DNA of 64,000 bases from Streptomyces sp. 378 (GTDB taxonomy: Bacteria; Actinomycetota; Actinomycetes; Streptomycetales; Streptomycetaceae). A model generated the notes under the pieces. It was not told the DNA's origin and made no database searches. It saw only the letters and a list, made by a program, of their open reading frames with translations. The translations under genes were made by a program, and so were the position numbers. Where the stretch lies: assembly GCF_030124145.1 (NCBI RefSeq), contig NZ_JASKMS010000008.1, positions 124,001 to 188,000 of the forward strand, written 5' to 3'. Every line of letters starts with the position of its first letter. Position 1 is the first letter of the stretch. Below, piece after piece: positions 1 through 9,629 of the stretch.

Positions 1-1
1 G

Positions 2-1549
2 GCGCTGAAACGCGCGCACGCCTACGACGCCGAGCAGGAACTCGCGACGATGCTCCAGCGCAGTCTGCTGCCGCGCCGGCTCCCCCAGCTGCCCGGGGGC
101 ATCGCCGTGGCCCGTTATCTGCCCGCCCGCCGCGGACTCCAGGTGGGCGGCGACTGGTACGACGTGATCGCGCTGTCGGAGAGCAAGGTGGCCCTGGTCA
201 TCGGGGATGTGCAGGGGCACAGCGCCGGAGCCGCGACGATCATGGGCCAGATGCGTACGGCGGTCCGGGCCTACGCCGTGGAGGGGCATCCGCCGGACGT
301 GGTCGTCGCGCACGCCAACCGGCTGCTCGTCGGCATGGAGACCGACCTGTTCGCCACCTGCTGTTATGTCGAGCTGGACATGGAGGAGGGCAACGCGCTG
401 TTCGTGCGGGCCGGGCATCTGGCCCCGCTGGTGCGGCACCCCGACGGCGGCACCGCGGAGATCGCGGTCGAGGGTGGACTCCCCTTGGGCGTCCTCGCCG
501 ACGCGGAGTTCCCGCTGACGGCGCTGGCGCTGGCCCCGGGCTCGGTGCTCACGCTGGTGACGGACGGCCTGGTCGAGTCGGCGGATCTCCATCTGGACGA
601 GGGGATGCGGCTCGTACGTCAGGCGCTCGCAGCGGCCGATCCCGCGGACCCGGGGCGGATGGCCGACGCGTTGCTCGGCGAGGCCGGGCGCCGTGAGGAC
701 GACGTGGCGGTGCTGCTGCTGCGCTACGACGGGATGACGGTACGGCCGGTGCGGGCGGGCTGGGTGGTGTGGCGGCTGCCGGACGCGGTGATGCACGCAC
801 GCCGGTTCAGTGCGCGCACGCTGCGTTCGTGGGGCATCTCGGACGAGGCCGACACCGCGCTGCTGGTCGTGTCGGAGCTGGTCACCAACGCGCTGGTGCA
901 CACACAGGGCGCGGTCCGGGTGGAACTGACCCTGGCGGCGGATCGGCTGCGGGTGACCGTGAGCGACTCCTCGCCCCGGGCGCCGGCCAAGCCGGTGGTC
1001 GTGGACTGGGAGTCGACGGGCGGCCGGGGGCTCTTCCTGGTCGAGGCCGTGTCGGCGGCCTGGGGCTCGGTGCCGGTGGGCGGTGGCAAGCAGGTGTGGA
1101 GCGAGATCGTCGTCACCCGCCCGGACCCGGACGCGGAACCCGGTGAGGAGCCGGAGCCGGAGCCGGAACCGGAGACCGTGCCGGAGGCGGATCGCAGGCC
1201 GGGCCGCGGGTGGGGCCTCGGCCGTGACCGCACCTGGGGCCTGGGCCGCAACCGCGACCGCCGCAGGGCGCGCGAGCAGGGCCGGGAACGCGCCGACCGG
1301 CCCCCGGCCCGCGAGAGCGACCCCGCCACGGACCACGAGAGCAACCCGGCCACCGACCGCGCCGACGGCCCCGCGACCAACCACCACAGCAACCCGACTA
1401 CCGGCCGCGCCGCCGACCCCGCCACGGACCACGAGAGCAACCCCGCCCCCGACCGCGACAGCGATCCCCTCACGCACCACCACAGCGACCCCACCACCAG
1501 CCACCACGGCGACCCGCGCCAGGGCCGACCCGACCCGGGAGGTGCCTGA
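2..1549 (+). CDS. SpoIIE-type phosphatase fused to an anti-sigma HATPase domain (5' truncated by window edge)
   Basis: The frame is open to the left edge, so the true start is outside the window; residues before the first internal ATG (base 50) read like the linker between a PAS/GAF sensor and a SpoIIE domain (QELATMLQRSLLP). A PP2C/SpoIIE domain follows, with metal-binding aspartates in GGDWYD, GDVQGHS, TDGLVES and DDVAVLLL. Next comes a GHKL ATPase of the RsbW class, with N-box SELVTNALVH and G-box GGRGLFLVEAV. The last ~130 residues are low-complexity, charged and repetitive. Such proteins dephosphorylate anti-sigma-factor antagonists and can also bind them, so a role in partner-switching stress signalling is likely. 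The stop overlaps the next ATG (TGATG), coupling it to the sugar ABC operon. Confidence 0.9.
   Translation, partial: ALKRAHAYDAEQELATMLQRSLLPRRLPQLPGGIAVARYLPARRGLQVGGDWYDVIALSESKVALVIGDVQGHSAGAATIMGQMRTAVRAYAVEGHPPDVVVAHANRLLVGMETDLFATCCYVELDMEEGNALFVRAGHLAPLVRHPDGGTAEIAVEGGLPLGVLADAEFPLTALALAPGSVLTLVTDGLVESADLHLDEGMRLVRQALAAADPADPGRMADALLGEAGRREDDVAVLLLRYDGMTVRPVRAGWVVWRLPDAVMHARRFSARTLRSWGISDEADTALLVVSELVTNALVHTQGAVRVELTLAADRLRVTVSDSSPRAPAKPVVVDWESTGGRGLFLVEAVSAAWGSVPVGGGKQVWSEIVVTRPDPDAEPGEEPEPEPEPETVPEADRRPGRGWGLGRDRTWGLGRNRDRRRAREQGRERADRPPARESDPATDHESNPATDRADGPATNHHSNPTTGRAADPATDHESNPAPDRDSDPLTHHHSDPTTSHHGDPRQGRPDPGGA
1315..1520 (+). repeat. Degenerate tandem repeat encoding the hydrophilic tail of the phosphatase
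   Basis: The C-terminal tail is built from imperfect ~12-residue units of the form (N/D)PATD-(H/R)-x-S. The unit ATDHESNPA occurs twice (DNA near 1326 and 1423, the same 20-odd bases each time), with variants such as ATNHHSNPT and LTHHHSDPT. It is rich in His, Asp, Asn and Pro and looks disordered. Length variation by slippage is likely. Confidence 0.75.
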
Positions 1550-2631
1550 TGCGTGGTCTCAGCCGGCGTGGTGCCGCGTGGCTGCTGGCGGTCGTGCTCG
1601 CCGTGTCCCTGGCGGGGTGTTCCGACAGCGGCGGGGAGAGCGGGGGCGGCCTGACGATCGGGCTGCTGCTGCCGAGCCGGGCCGTGCCGCGCTGGGAGAA
1701 GTCCGACAAGCCCCTGATCGAGGAGCGGATCAAGGAGCTGTGCCCGGACTGCACGGTCGTGTACGCCAACGCCGAGAACGACGCGGCGAGCCAGCGGCAG
1801 CAGATGAACTCCATGATCACCCGGGGCGTCTCGGCCCTGATCCTGGACGTCGTCGACCCCAAGGCCCTGCGCTCCTCGGTCCGGGCGGCCCGGCGCGAGG
1901 GCATCCCGGTCCTCGCCTACGACCGGCTCGCCGAGGGCCCGGTGTCGGGTTTCGTCAGCTTCGACGGTGGCCAGGTCGGCCGGCTCCAGGGCCGCGCACT
2001 CCTCAAGGGCATGGGCGCCAGGGCCGACGGCGGCGGTGTCGTCATGATGAACGGGGATCCGTCCAGCCCCAACACCGCCTGGTACGAGGGCGGGGCCCGG
2101 TCCGTCCTCCGGGACGAGGTGCGGATCCTGAAGTCGTACAACACCCTCGGGTGGCGTACGGAGAACGCGAACGACCACATGTCCGCCGCGATCAGCGACC
2201 TCGGCCCGAGCCGGATCGACGGGGTGCTCGCGGCCAACGACTCGATCGCCGCCGGTGTCATCGCGGCGCTCAAGAGCGCCCGTGTCTCGCCGTTGCCCCC
2301 GGTCACCGGGCAGGACGCCGACCTCGAGGCCGTGCAGCGCATCGTCAAGGGCGAGCAGTACATGACCGTCTACAAGCCGTTCCGGCTGGAGACCGAGGCG
2401 GCCTCCGCGATGGCCGTCGCCCTGGCGCGTGGCGAGGACATCGACGCCCTGGTCACGACGACGGTGGACAGCCCCACGAACGAGGGCGTCCCGGCACTCC
2501 TGCTCACCCCGACGGCCGTGACGCGCGAGACGATCGTCCCCACGCTCGTACGGGACGGTGTCTACACGCTCGGCCAGATCTGCACCCCGAAGCTCCGCCC
2601 GGCCTGCGACCGGGCCGGGCTCACCCGGTGA
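1549..2631 (+). CDS. Sugar ABC transporter substrate-binding lipoprotein (XylF/RbsB-like)
   Basis: This is a 360-aa type-1 periplasmic-binding-fold protein. It has a lipoprotein signal (hydrophobic stretch, then LAGC lipobox near residue 24) and a Gly/Ser-rich tether. The body shows the sugar-binding pattern: TIGLLLPS opening strand, VYANAENDAASQRQQMNSMI, ALILDVVDPKAL, GIPVLAYDRL, and DGVLAANDSIAAGVI in the second lobe. The AYDR motif is typical of xylose/ribose binding proteins. The ATG overlaps the stop of the phosphatase gene. It should capture a pentose or similar sugar outside the cell and deliver it to the permease encoded two genes downstream. The exact sugar is not determined. Confidence 0.9.
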   Translation: MRGLSRRGAAWLLAVVLAVSLAGCSDSGGESGGGLTIGLLLPSRAVPRWEKSDKPLIEERIKELCPDCTVVYANAENDAASQRQQMNSMITRGVSALILDVVDPKALRSSVRAARREGIPVLAYDRLAEGPVSGFVSFDGGQVGRLQGRALLKGMGARADGGGVVMMNGDPSSPNTAWYEGGARSVLRDEVRILKSYNTLGWRTENANDHMSAAISDLGPSRIDGVLAANDSIAAGVIAALKSARVSPLPPVTGQDADLEAVQRIVKGEQYMTVYKPFRLETEAASAMAVALARGEDIDALVTTTVDSPTNEGVPALLLTPTAVTRETIVPTLVRDGVYTLGQICTPKLRPACDRAGLTR

Positions 2632-2646
2632 GCGAGGTGGTTCTCC

Positions 2647-3426
2647 GTGGTCCATCCACCCGTGCTGGTGTTGCGCGGCATCACCAAGCGGTTCGGGGGC
2701 GTCCAGGCCCTCGTGGACGTCGACCTGAAGGTCCGGGCCGGTGAGGTGGTGGCCTTGGCGGGCGACAACGGGGCCGGCAAGTCCACCCTGATCAAGGTGA
2801 TCTCCGGGGTCAGCCCCGCCGACCGGGGCGTCATCGAGTGGGAGGGCCGGCCGGTGCAGATCAAACGCCCGCACGACGCCCACGCCCTGGGCATCGCGAC
2901 CGTCTACCAGGACCTCGCCATGTGCGACAACCTGGATGTCGTGGGCAATCTGTTCCTCGGCCGCGAGATCGACCGGGTGGGCATCCTCGACGAGGTCGAG
3001 ATGGAGCGCCGTGCCCGTGACCTGATGCGCGCCCTGTCGATCCGCGTCCCCGACGTGCGGATGCCGGTCGCCGCGCTGTCGGCCGGGCAGCGGCAGGCGG
3101 TCGCGATCTCCCGCTCGCTCATGGGTGCCCCCAAGGTGCTGCTGCTCGACGAACCCACCGCCGCCCTGGGCGTGGAGCAGACCAGCCATCTGCTCGACCT
3201 GATCGAGGAGGTGCGCGACCGGGGTATGGCCATCATCCTCATCAGTCACAACATGGGCGACATCAAGGCCGTCGCGGACCGGGTCGCCGTACTGCGGCTG
3301 GGCCGTAACAACGGCTTGTTCGACGTGAGCACGGTGACCCAGGAGCAGATCATCTCCTCCGTCACGGGGGCGGCGGACAACGCCGTCGCCCATCGCACGA
3401 AGGGGGACGAGGAGGCCTGGCCGTGA
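2647..3426 (+). CDS. Sugar ABC transporter ATP-binding protein, single-domain XylG-like
   Basis: This is a 259-aa ABC ATPase starting at GTG 2647. It has Walker A GDNGAGKS, a Q-loop in VYQDLAM, signature LSAGQRQAV (Ala for the usual second Gly of LSGGQ), Walker B VLLLDEPTAAL and switch His in LISHNM. XylG/RbsA proteins normally carry two tandem ATPase domains (~500 aa); this has one, so it should work as a homodimer, as in FrcA-type systems. It lies between the binding protein and the permease, and its end overlaps the permease GTG by 4 nt. Confidence 0.9.
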   Translation: MVHPPVLVLRGITKRFGGVQALVDVDLKVRAGEVVALAGDNGAGKSTLIKVISGVSPADRGVIEWEGRPVQIKRPHDAHALGIATVYQDLAMCDNLDVVGNLFLGREIDRVGILDEVEMERRARDLMRALSIRVPDVRMPVAALSAGQRQAVAISRSLMGAPKVLLLDEPTAALGVEQTSHLLDLIEEVRDRGMAIILISHNMGDIKAVADRVAVLRLGRNNGLFDVSTVTQEQIISSVTGAADNAVAHRTKGDEEAWP

Positions 3427-4718
3427 GCCGCGGCGGGACGCACCGCGACGGCGGACCGTCCGAGCCGGGCAGCGCGGGGCCGGTCACCACCGGCGGCGAG
3501 CAGCGCGCCCGCGGCCGGCGGGACGGCCTGCGGGAGTACGTCCGGGGGATCCGAGTCAGTGTGGGGAACGGCGAGCGGGGACCGATCCTGGTCCTCACCG
3601 GGCTGCTCGTGATCTGGATCGTCTTCCAAAGCCTGGACGACAAGTTCCTCTCGCCGCGCAACCTGTCCAACCTCAGCGTGGACATCGTCGGGACCGGCCT
3701 GGTCGCCGTCGGCATCGTGTTCGTCCTGCTGATCCGCGAGATCGATCTGTCGGTGGGTTCCGTCAGCGGGCTCGCGGGGGCCGCCTTCGCCGTGCTGAAC
3801 GTGAATTACGGGGTGCCGGAGTGGCTCTCGGTGATCGTGGCGGTGGCCGCGGGGACGGCCGTGGGCGCCTTCCACGGGGCCTTCTTCGCCTGGCTCGGCG
3901 TGCCCGCGTTCGTGGTGACGCTGGCCGGGCTGCTGATCTGGAACGGCCTGACGCTCTACCTGCTGGGGGCGAGCGGCACGATCAACATCGACGAGGAGGG
4001 CCTGGTCGCCTCCCTGACCAGCCGGCACTTCGGCGACGACCTGGCGGCGTACGCGGTCGCGGCGCTCGGCACGGCCGGCTACTTCCTGGCCGCCCGCCGC
4101 CGGCAGAGACGCTACCGGGCCGCCGGGATGCCCTACCGGCCCGCGGGTGACATCTGGCTGCGCACCGGTCTGCTCGCCGTGGTCGCCTTCGCCGCGGCCC
4201 ACACCCTCAACCGGTTCCAGGGGCTGCCGCTGGCGCTGCTGATCTTCCTGGTGGTCCTGGTCGTCTCGGACTACCTGCTGCGCCGCACCCGCCACGGGCG
4301 GCGGGTCTACGCGCTCGGCGGCGGGGTCGAGGCGGCCCGCCGGGCCGGCATCGGGGTGTCGCGGGTGCGCGTCGCGATGTTCATGGTGTCGGGCACGCTG
4401 GCCGCGGTCGGCGGTCTTTTCGTGGCGTCGGGGCTGACCTCGGCCAGCCCCACGACGGCACGGGCCGCCGGCTCCGGGATGTTGCTGATCAACGCGATCG
4501 CGGCGGCCGTCATCGGCGGGACCAGTCTGTTCGGTGGGCGGGGGTCGCCCTGGTCGGTGCTGCTCGGTGTGGTGGTCATCCAGTCGATCGCCTCGGGCAT
4601 GGCGCTGCTGGGGGTCCAGGACGCCGTGCAGTTCATGATCACGGGTGGCGTGCTGCTGGCCGCCGTGGCGGCCGACGCGCTGTCGCGGCGGGCCCAGGCC
4701 AGACGCGGCCGACCGTGA
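3423..4718 (+). CDS. Sugar ABC transporter permease (XylH-like)
   Basis: This is a 431-aa membrane protein of the BPD_transp_2 family with roughly ten hydrophobic segments. It contains family signatures including IREIDLSVGSVSGLAG, PAFVVTLAGLLIWNG, YALGGGVEAARRAGI and AAAVIGGTSLFGGRGS. The first ~50 residues are hydrophilic and cytoplasmic, longer than in E. coli XylH. The GTG start overlaps the ATPase stop by 4 nt. It forms the membrane channel with the two preceding products. Confidence 0.9.
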   Translation: MSRGGTHRDGGPSEPGSAGPVTTGGEQRARGRRDGLREYVRGIRVSVGNGERGPILVLTGLLVIWIVFQSLDDKFLSPRNLSNLSVDIVGTGLVAVGIVFVLLIREIDLSVGSVSGLAGAAFAVLNVNYGVPEWLSVIVAVAAGTAVGAFHGAFFAWLGVPAFVVTLAGLLIWNGLTLYLLGASGTINIDEEGLVASLTSRHFGDDLAAYAVAALGTAGYFLAARRRQRRYRAAGMPYRPAGDIWLRTGLLAVVAFAAAHTLNRFQGLPLALLIFLVVLVVSDYLLRRTRHGRRVYALGGGVEAARRAGIGVSRVRVAMFMVSGTLAAVGGLFVASGLTSASPTTARAAGSGMLLINAIAAAVIGGTSLFGGRGSPWSVLLGVVVIQSIASGMALLGVQDAVQFMITGGVLLAAVAADALSRRAQARRGRP

Positions 4719-4759
4719 GCCACGGCGTGCACCAAGAGACGTCCGGTATCCCTTTTGTC

Positions 4760-4773
4760 ATTAGATGCCTAAT
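4760..4773. promoter_or_regulatory. Palindromic candidate operator upstream of the second sugar-binding protein
   Basis: ATTAG and CTAAT form a perfect inverted repeat around ATGC, 32 nt before the ATG at 4806, in unusually AT-rich DNA for this genome. Symmetric hexamer sites of this style are common for GntR-family sugar regulators; no regulator gene is adjacent. Confidence 0.45.
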
Positions 4774-4805
4774 AAACGGCAAAGGTGGGTAAGGGCCGGA
4801 GTGCC

Positions 4806-6161
4806 ATGAAACGCAGCCGCCTCACCTTGGCCGCCGTGGCCGCCACGGCCGCCACCGGCCTGGCCCTCGCCGGGTGCGGTGACGTCGACGTTTCCGGTGT
4901 CGAGGAGCAGGCCGAGCTCAGGGTGCTCGCGACGGACGTGCCACAGGTGCAGACCCTCGAGAAGCTCACCACGAAGCACTTCACGGCGGAGACCGGCATC
5001 ACCGTCGACTACACGGTCCTGCCGGAGAACGAGGCGCGGGAGACGATGAACCGCGAGTTCGCGACCCAGGCCGGACACTACGACGTGGCGAGCGTCAGCG
5101 CGTACGAGGTGCCGATCTACGCGGACCACGGCTGGCTCGCCCCGCTGGACTCCTACGTGAAGGCGGACAAGGACTTCGACCAGGGCGACGTCTTCCCGAA
5201 CCTGGCGTCCTCGCTGACCGGGGAGGACGGCAAGCTCTACGCCGAGCCCTTCTACGGCGAGGGCTCCTTCCTGATGTACCGCAAGGACCTGTTCCGCAAG
5301 GACGGGCTGACCATGCCGCCGAACCCGACCTGGAAGCAGGTCGCCGACCTCGCCGCGCAGGTCGACGGCACCGACGGCGCGAGCGGCATCTGCCTGCGCG
5401 GCCTGCCCGGCTGGGGCCAGAACCTCGCCCCGATCAACACGGTCGTCAACACCTTCGGCGCCACCTGGTACGACATGGACTGGAACGCCCGCCTGACCGC
5501 GCCCGAGTTCAGGGAGGCCGTCGGGTTCTACGTCGACCTGCTCCGCACCCACGGCCAGCCCGGCGCCGAACGGATGGGGGTGCTGGAGATCCTGGACCGT
5601 TTCGTCGCGGGCGAGTGCGCCATGATGTACGACGCCACTTCGCTGGCCTCGTCGGTCGAGGCCGACAGCTCCTCGGTCAAGGGCAAGGTGGGCTACGTCC
5701 AGGCCCCGCACGAACGGACCGACAAGGCCGGCTGGCTGTGGACCTGGGCCTGGGGAATCCAGCAGGCGTCCGAGCACAAGGACGCCGCCTGGGAGTTCAT
5801 CTCCTGGGCTTCCTCCAAGGAGTACCAGGAGCTGGTCGGCGAGCAGGTCGGCTGGACCTCGGCGCCCGCCGGGAACCGCAAGTCGCTCTACGAGAAGCCC
5901 GAGTACCGGCAGGCGGCCGGTGCCTGGTACCGGCAGGAGTACAGCGCCGCGACGGACTCCGCCGACCCGAAGGATCCCGGCGTCGCCCCCCGCCCCTACG
6001 ACGGCATCGGTTTCCTGGGCATTCCCGAGTTCGCCGTGCTGGGAACGGCGGTCTCCGAGCAGATCGCCGCGGCCATCGCCGGTCATCAGTCGGTGGACGC
6101 GGCCCTGGAGAAGTCACAGGACCTCGCCCAGGCCGCGGCGGCGAAGTACCGCGGCGAGTGA
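4806..6161 (+). CDS. Extracellular sugar/polyol-binding lipoprotein (type-2 ABC binding protein), orphan
   Basis: I chose ATG 4806 because it directly precedes a typical signal (MKRSRL, hydrophobic core, LAGC lipobox) and follows a GGGCCGGAG ribosome site; this gives 451 aa. The mature part is a family-1 solute-binding protein of the mannitol/sorbitol type: LRVLATDVPQVQ, then DVASVSAYEVPIYADHGWL, EPFYGEGSFLMYRKDLF, ECAMMYDATSLASSV and WTWAWGIQQASEHKDAAWEF. Such proteins normally sit in front of two MalF/MalG-type permease genes. Here the gene ends at a terminator facing aconitase, so the partner permeases must be elsewhere or lost. Confidence 0.88.
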   Translation: MKRSRLTLAAVAATAATGLALAGCGDVDVSGVEEQAELRVLATDVPQVQTLEKLTTKHFTAETGITVDYTVLPENEARETMNREFATQAGHYDVASVSAYEVPIYADHGWLAPLDSYVKADKDFDQGDVFPNLASSLTGEDGKLYAEPFYGEGSFLMYRKDLFRKDGLTMPPNPTWKQVADLAAQVDGTDGASGICLRGLPGWGQNLAPINTVVNTFGATWYDMDWNARLTAPEFREAVGFYVDLLRTHGQPGAERMGVLEILDRFVAGECAMMYDATSLASSVEADSSSVKGKVGYVQAPHERTDKAGWLWTWAWGIQQASEHKDAAWEFISWASSKEYQELVGEQVGWTSAPAGNRKSLYEKPEYRQAAGAWYRQEYSAATDSADPKDPGVAPRPYDGIGFLGIPEFAVLGTAVSEQIAAAIAGHQSVDAALEKSQDLAQAAAAKYRGE

Positions 6162-6226
6162 CCCGGCCGCCCCTCAGCAGGACGACGGCCGGGCCGAGAC
6201 CGGCGATGTCCTGCCGTGAACGGCGC

Positions 6227-6260
6227 GGGCCGCGCCCCCGGTCACCCGGGAACGCGGCCC
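6227..6260. terminator. Bidirectional terminator between convergent genes
   Basis: The perfect 8-bp arms GGGCCGCG and CGCGGCCC enclose a further CCCGG/CCGGG pairing, between the sugar-binding gene and the 3' end of acnA. There is no U-tract, as is usual in Streptomyces. Confidence 0.7.
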
Positions 6261-6282
6261 TCGAACCGCCGTGCCGGTCCGC

Positions 6283-9081
<2,799 letters not shown>

Positions 9082-9149
9082 GACAGTCTCCTTCATTGAT
9101 GTGCGCGTACCACCACGATCCTGCCGCCACGGCATCTTGGCCGATCCGC

Positions 9150-9180
9150 TAAGGTAAGGCTAAGTTAGGTAGCCCTTACC
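9150..9180 (-). promoter_or_regulatory. Iron-box-like (DmdR/IdeR type) operator upstream of acnA
   Basis: TAAGGTAAGGCTAAGTTAG at 9150-9168 matches the actinobacterial iron-box consensus (TWAGGTWAGSCTWACCTWA) at about 16 of 19 positions. An overlapping half site, TTAGGTAGCCCTTACC, follows at 9165-9180. It is ~70-100 bp upstream of the acnA GTG. Iron control would fit an enzyme that consumes a 4Fe-4S cluster. Confidence 0.55.
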
Positions 9181-9211
9181 GGGGTGGCGGCTGCGGTGCT
9201 CACTCGGCAGA

Positions 9212-9229
9212 TATCTCGATGTCGAGATA
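9212..9229. promoter_or_regulatory. Perfect palindrome TATCTCGA-TG-TCGAGATA upstream of acnA
   Basis: There are 8-bp perfect arms around TG, ~130 bp upstream of acnA and 116 bp before the divergent DUF4236 gene. The ATCTC...GAGATA core recurs in the promoter of the HTH-MurA gene at 9602-9625, suggesting a common DNA-binding protein. Confidence 0.6.
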
Positions 9230-9344
9230 ACTCTAGTACACGAGTGCCGGATGGTCATGCCCCGGCGCCCACCGTCCGGTCATGTGCGCCCTTTTCCCGG
9301 GTATCCGAACCGGGTATCCACCCAAGACGGAGGAGGGGACAGGC

Positions 9345-9545
9345 ATGCCGCTCACGTTCCGCAAGAGTTTCCGGATCCTTCCGGGGGTGCGGCTGAACAT
9401 CAACAAGCGCTCCTGGTCCATCACCACCGGCGGCGGAAAGAACGGCCCGCGTTACACCCGCAGCAGCACGGGACGTCGTACGACATCGATGGACCTGCCC
9501 GGACCTTTCGGGTGGCGGCGCACCACGAGGGAGCGTCGACACTGA
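9345..9545 (+). CDS. DUF4236 family small protein
   Basis: This 66-aa protein starts at ATG 9345 behind a strong GGAGGAGGGG site. The sequence pattern (FRKSFRILPGVRLNINKRSWSI, then Gly/Arg/Ser-rich strands, then DLPGPFGW) matches DUF4236, a short beta-rich domain often found at the N-terminus of larger prokaryotic proteins and on its own in Streptomyces. Function is unknown. It sits alone between acnA and the HTH-MurA gene and has its own ribosome site. Confidence 0.8.
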   Translation: MPLTFRKSFRILPGVRLNINKRSWSITTGGGKNGPRYTRSSTGRRTTSMDLPGPFGWRRTTRERRH

Positions 9546-9601
9546 GGCCGCCGGGCGGGATCGACGTCCCGTCACCCGTTCAGACCTCCCGATCGGGCGA
9601 C

Positions 9602-9625
9602 ATCTCATATCTGAGATAATCTCAG
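9602..9625 (+). promoter_or_regulatory. Overlapping palindromes immediately before the HTH-MurA start codon
   Basis: ATCTCA-TATC-TGAGAT (9602-9617) and CTGAGAT-A-ATCTCAG (9611-9625) share one arm, giving three ordered half sites ending 4 nt before the ATG. GATAAT at 9615-9620 can act as a -10 box, which would put the transcript start at or near the ATG. No Shine-Dalgarno is visible, so the mRNA is probably leaderless and the gene probably autoregulated. Confidence 0.6.
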
Positions 9626-9629
9626 CCGC

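Noticed and set aside
724..3393. An 889-codon minus-strand open frame opposite the phosphatase and ABC genes
   Set aside because: No domain; the plus-strand genes carry clear motifs and coupled starts.
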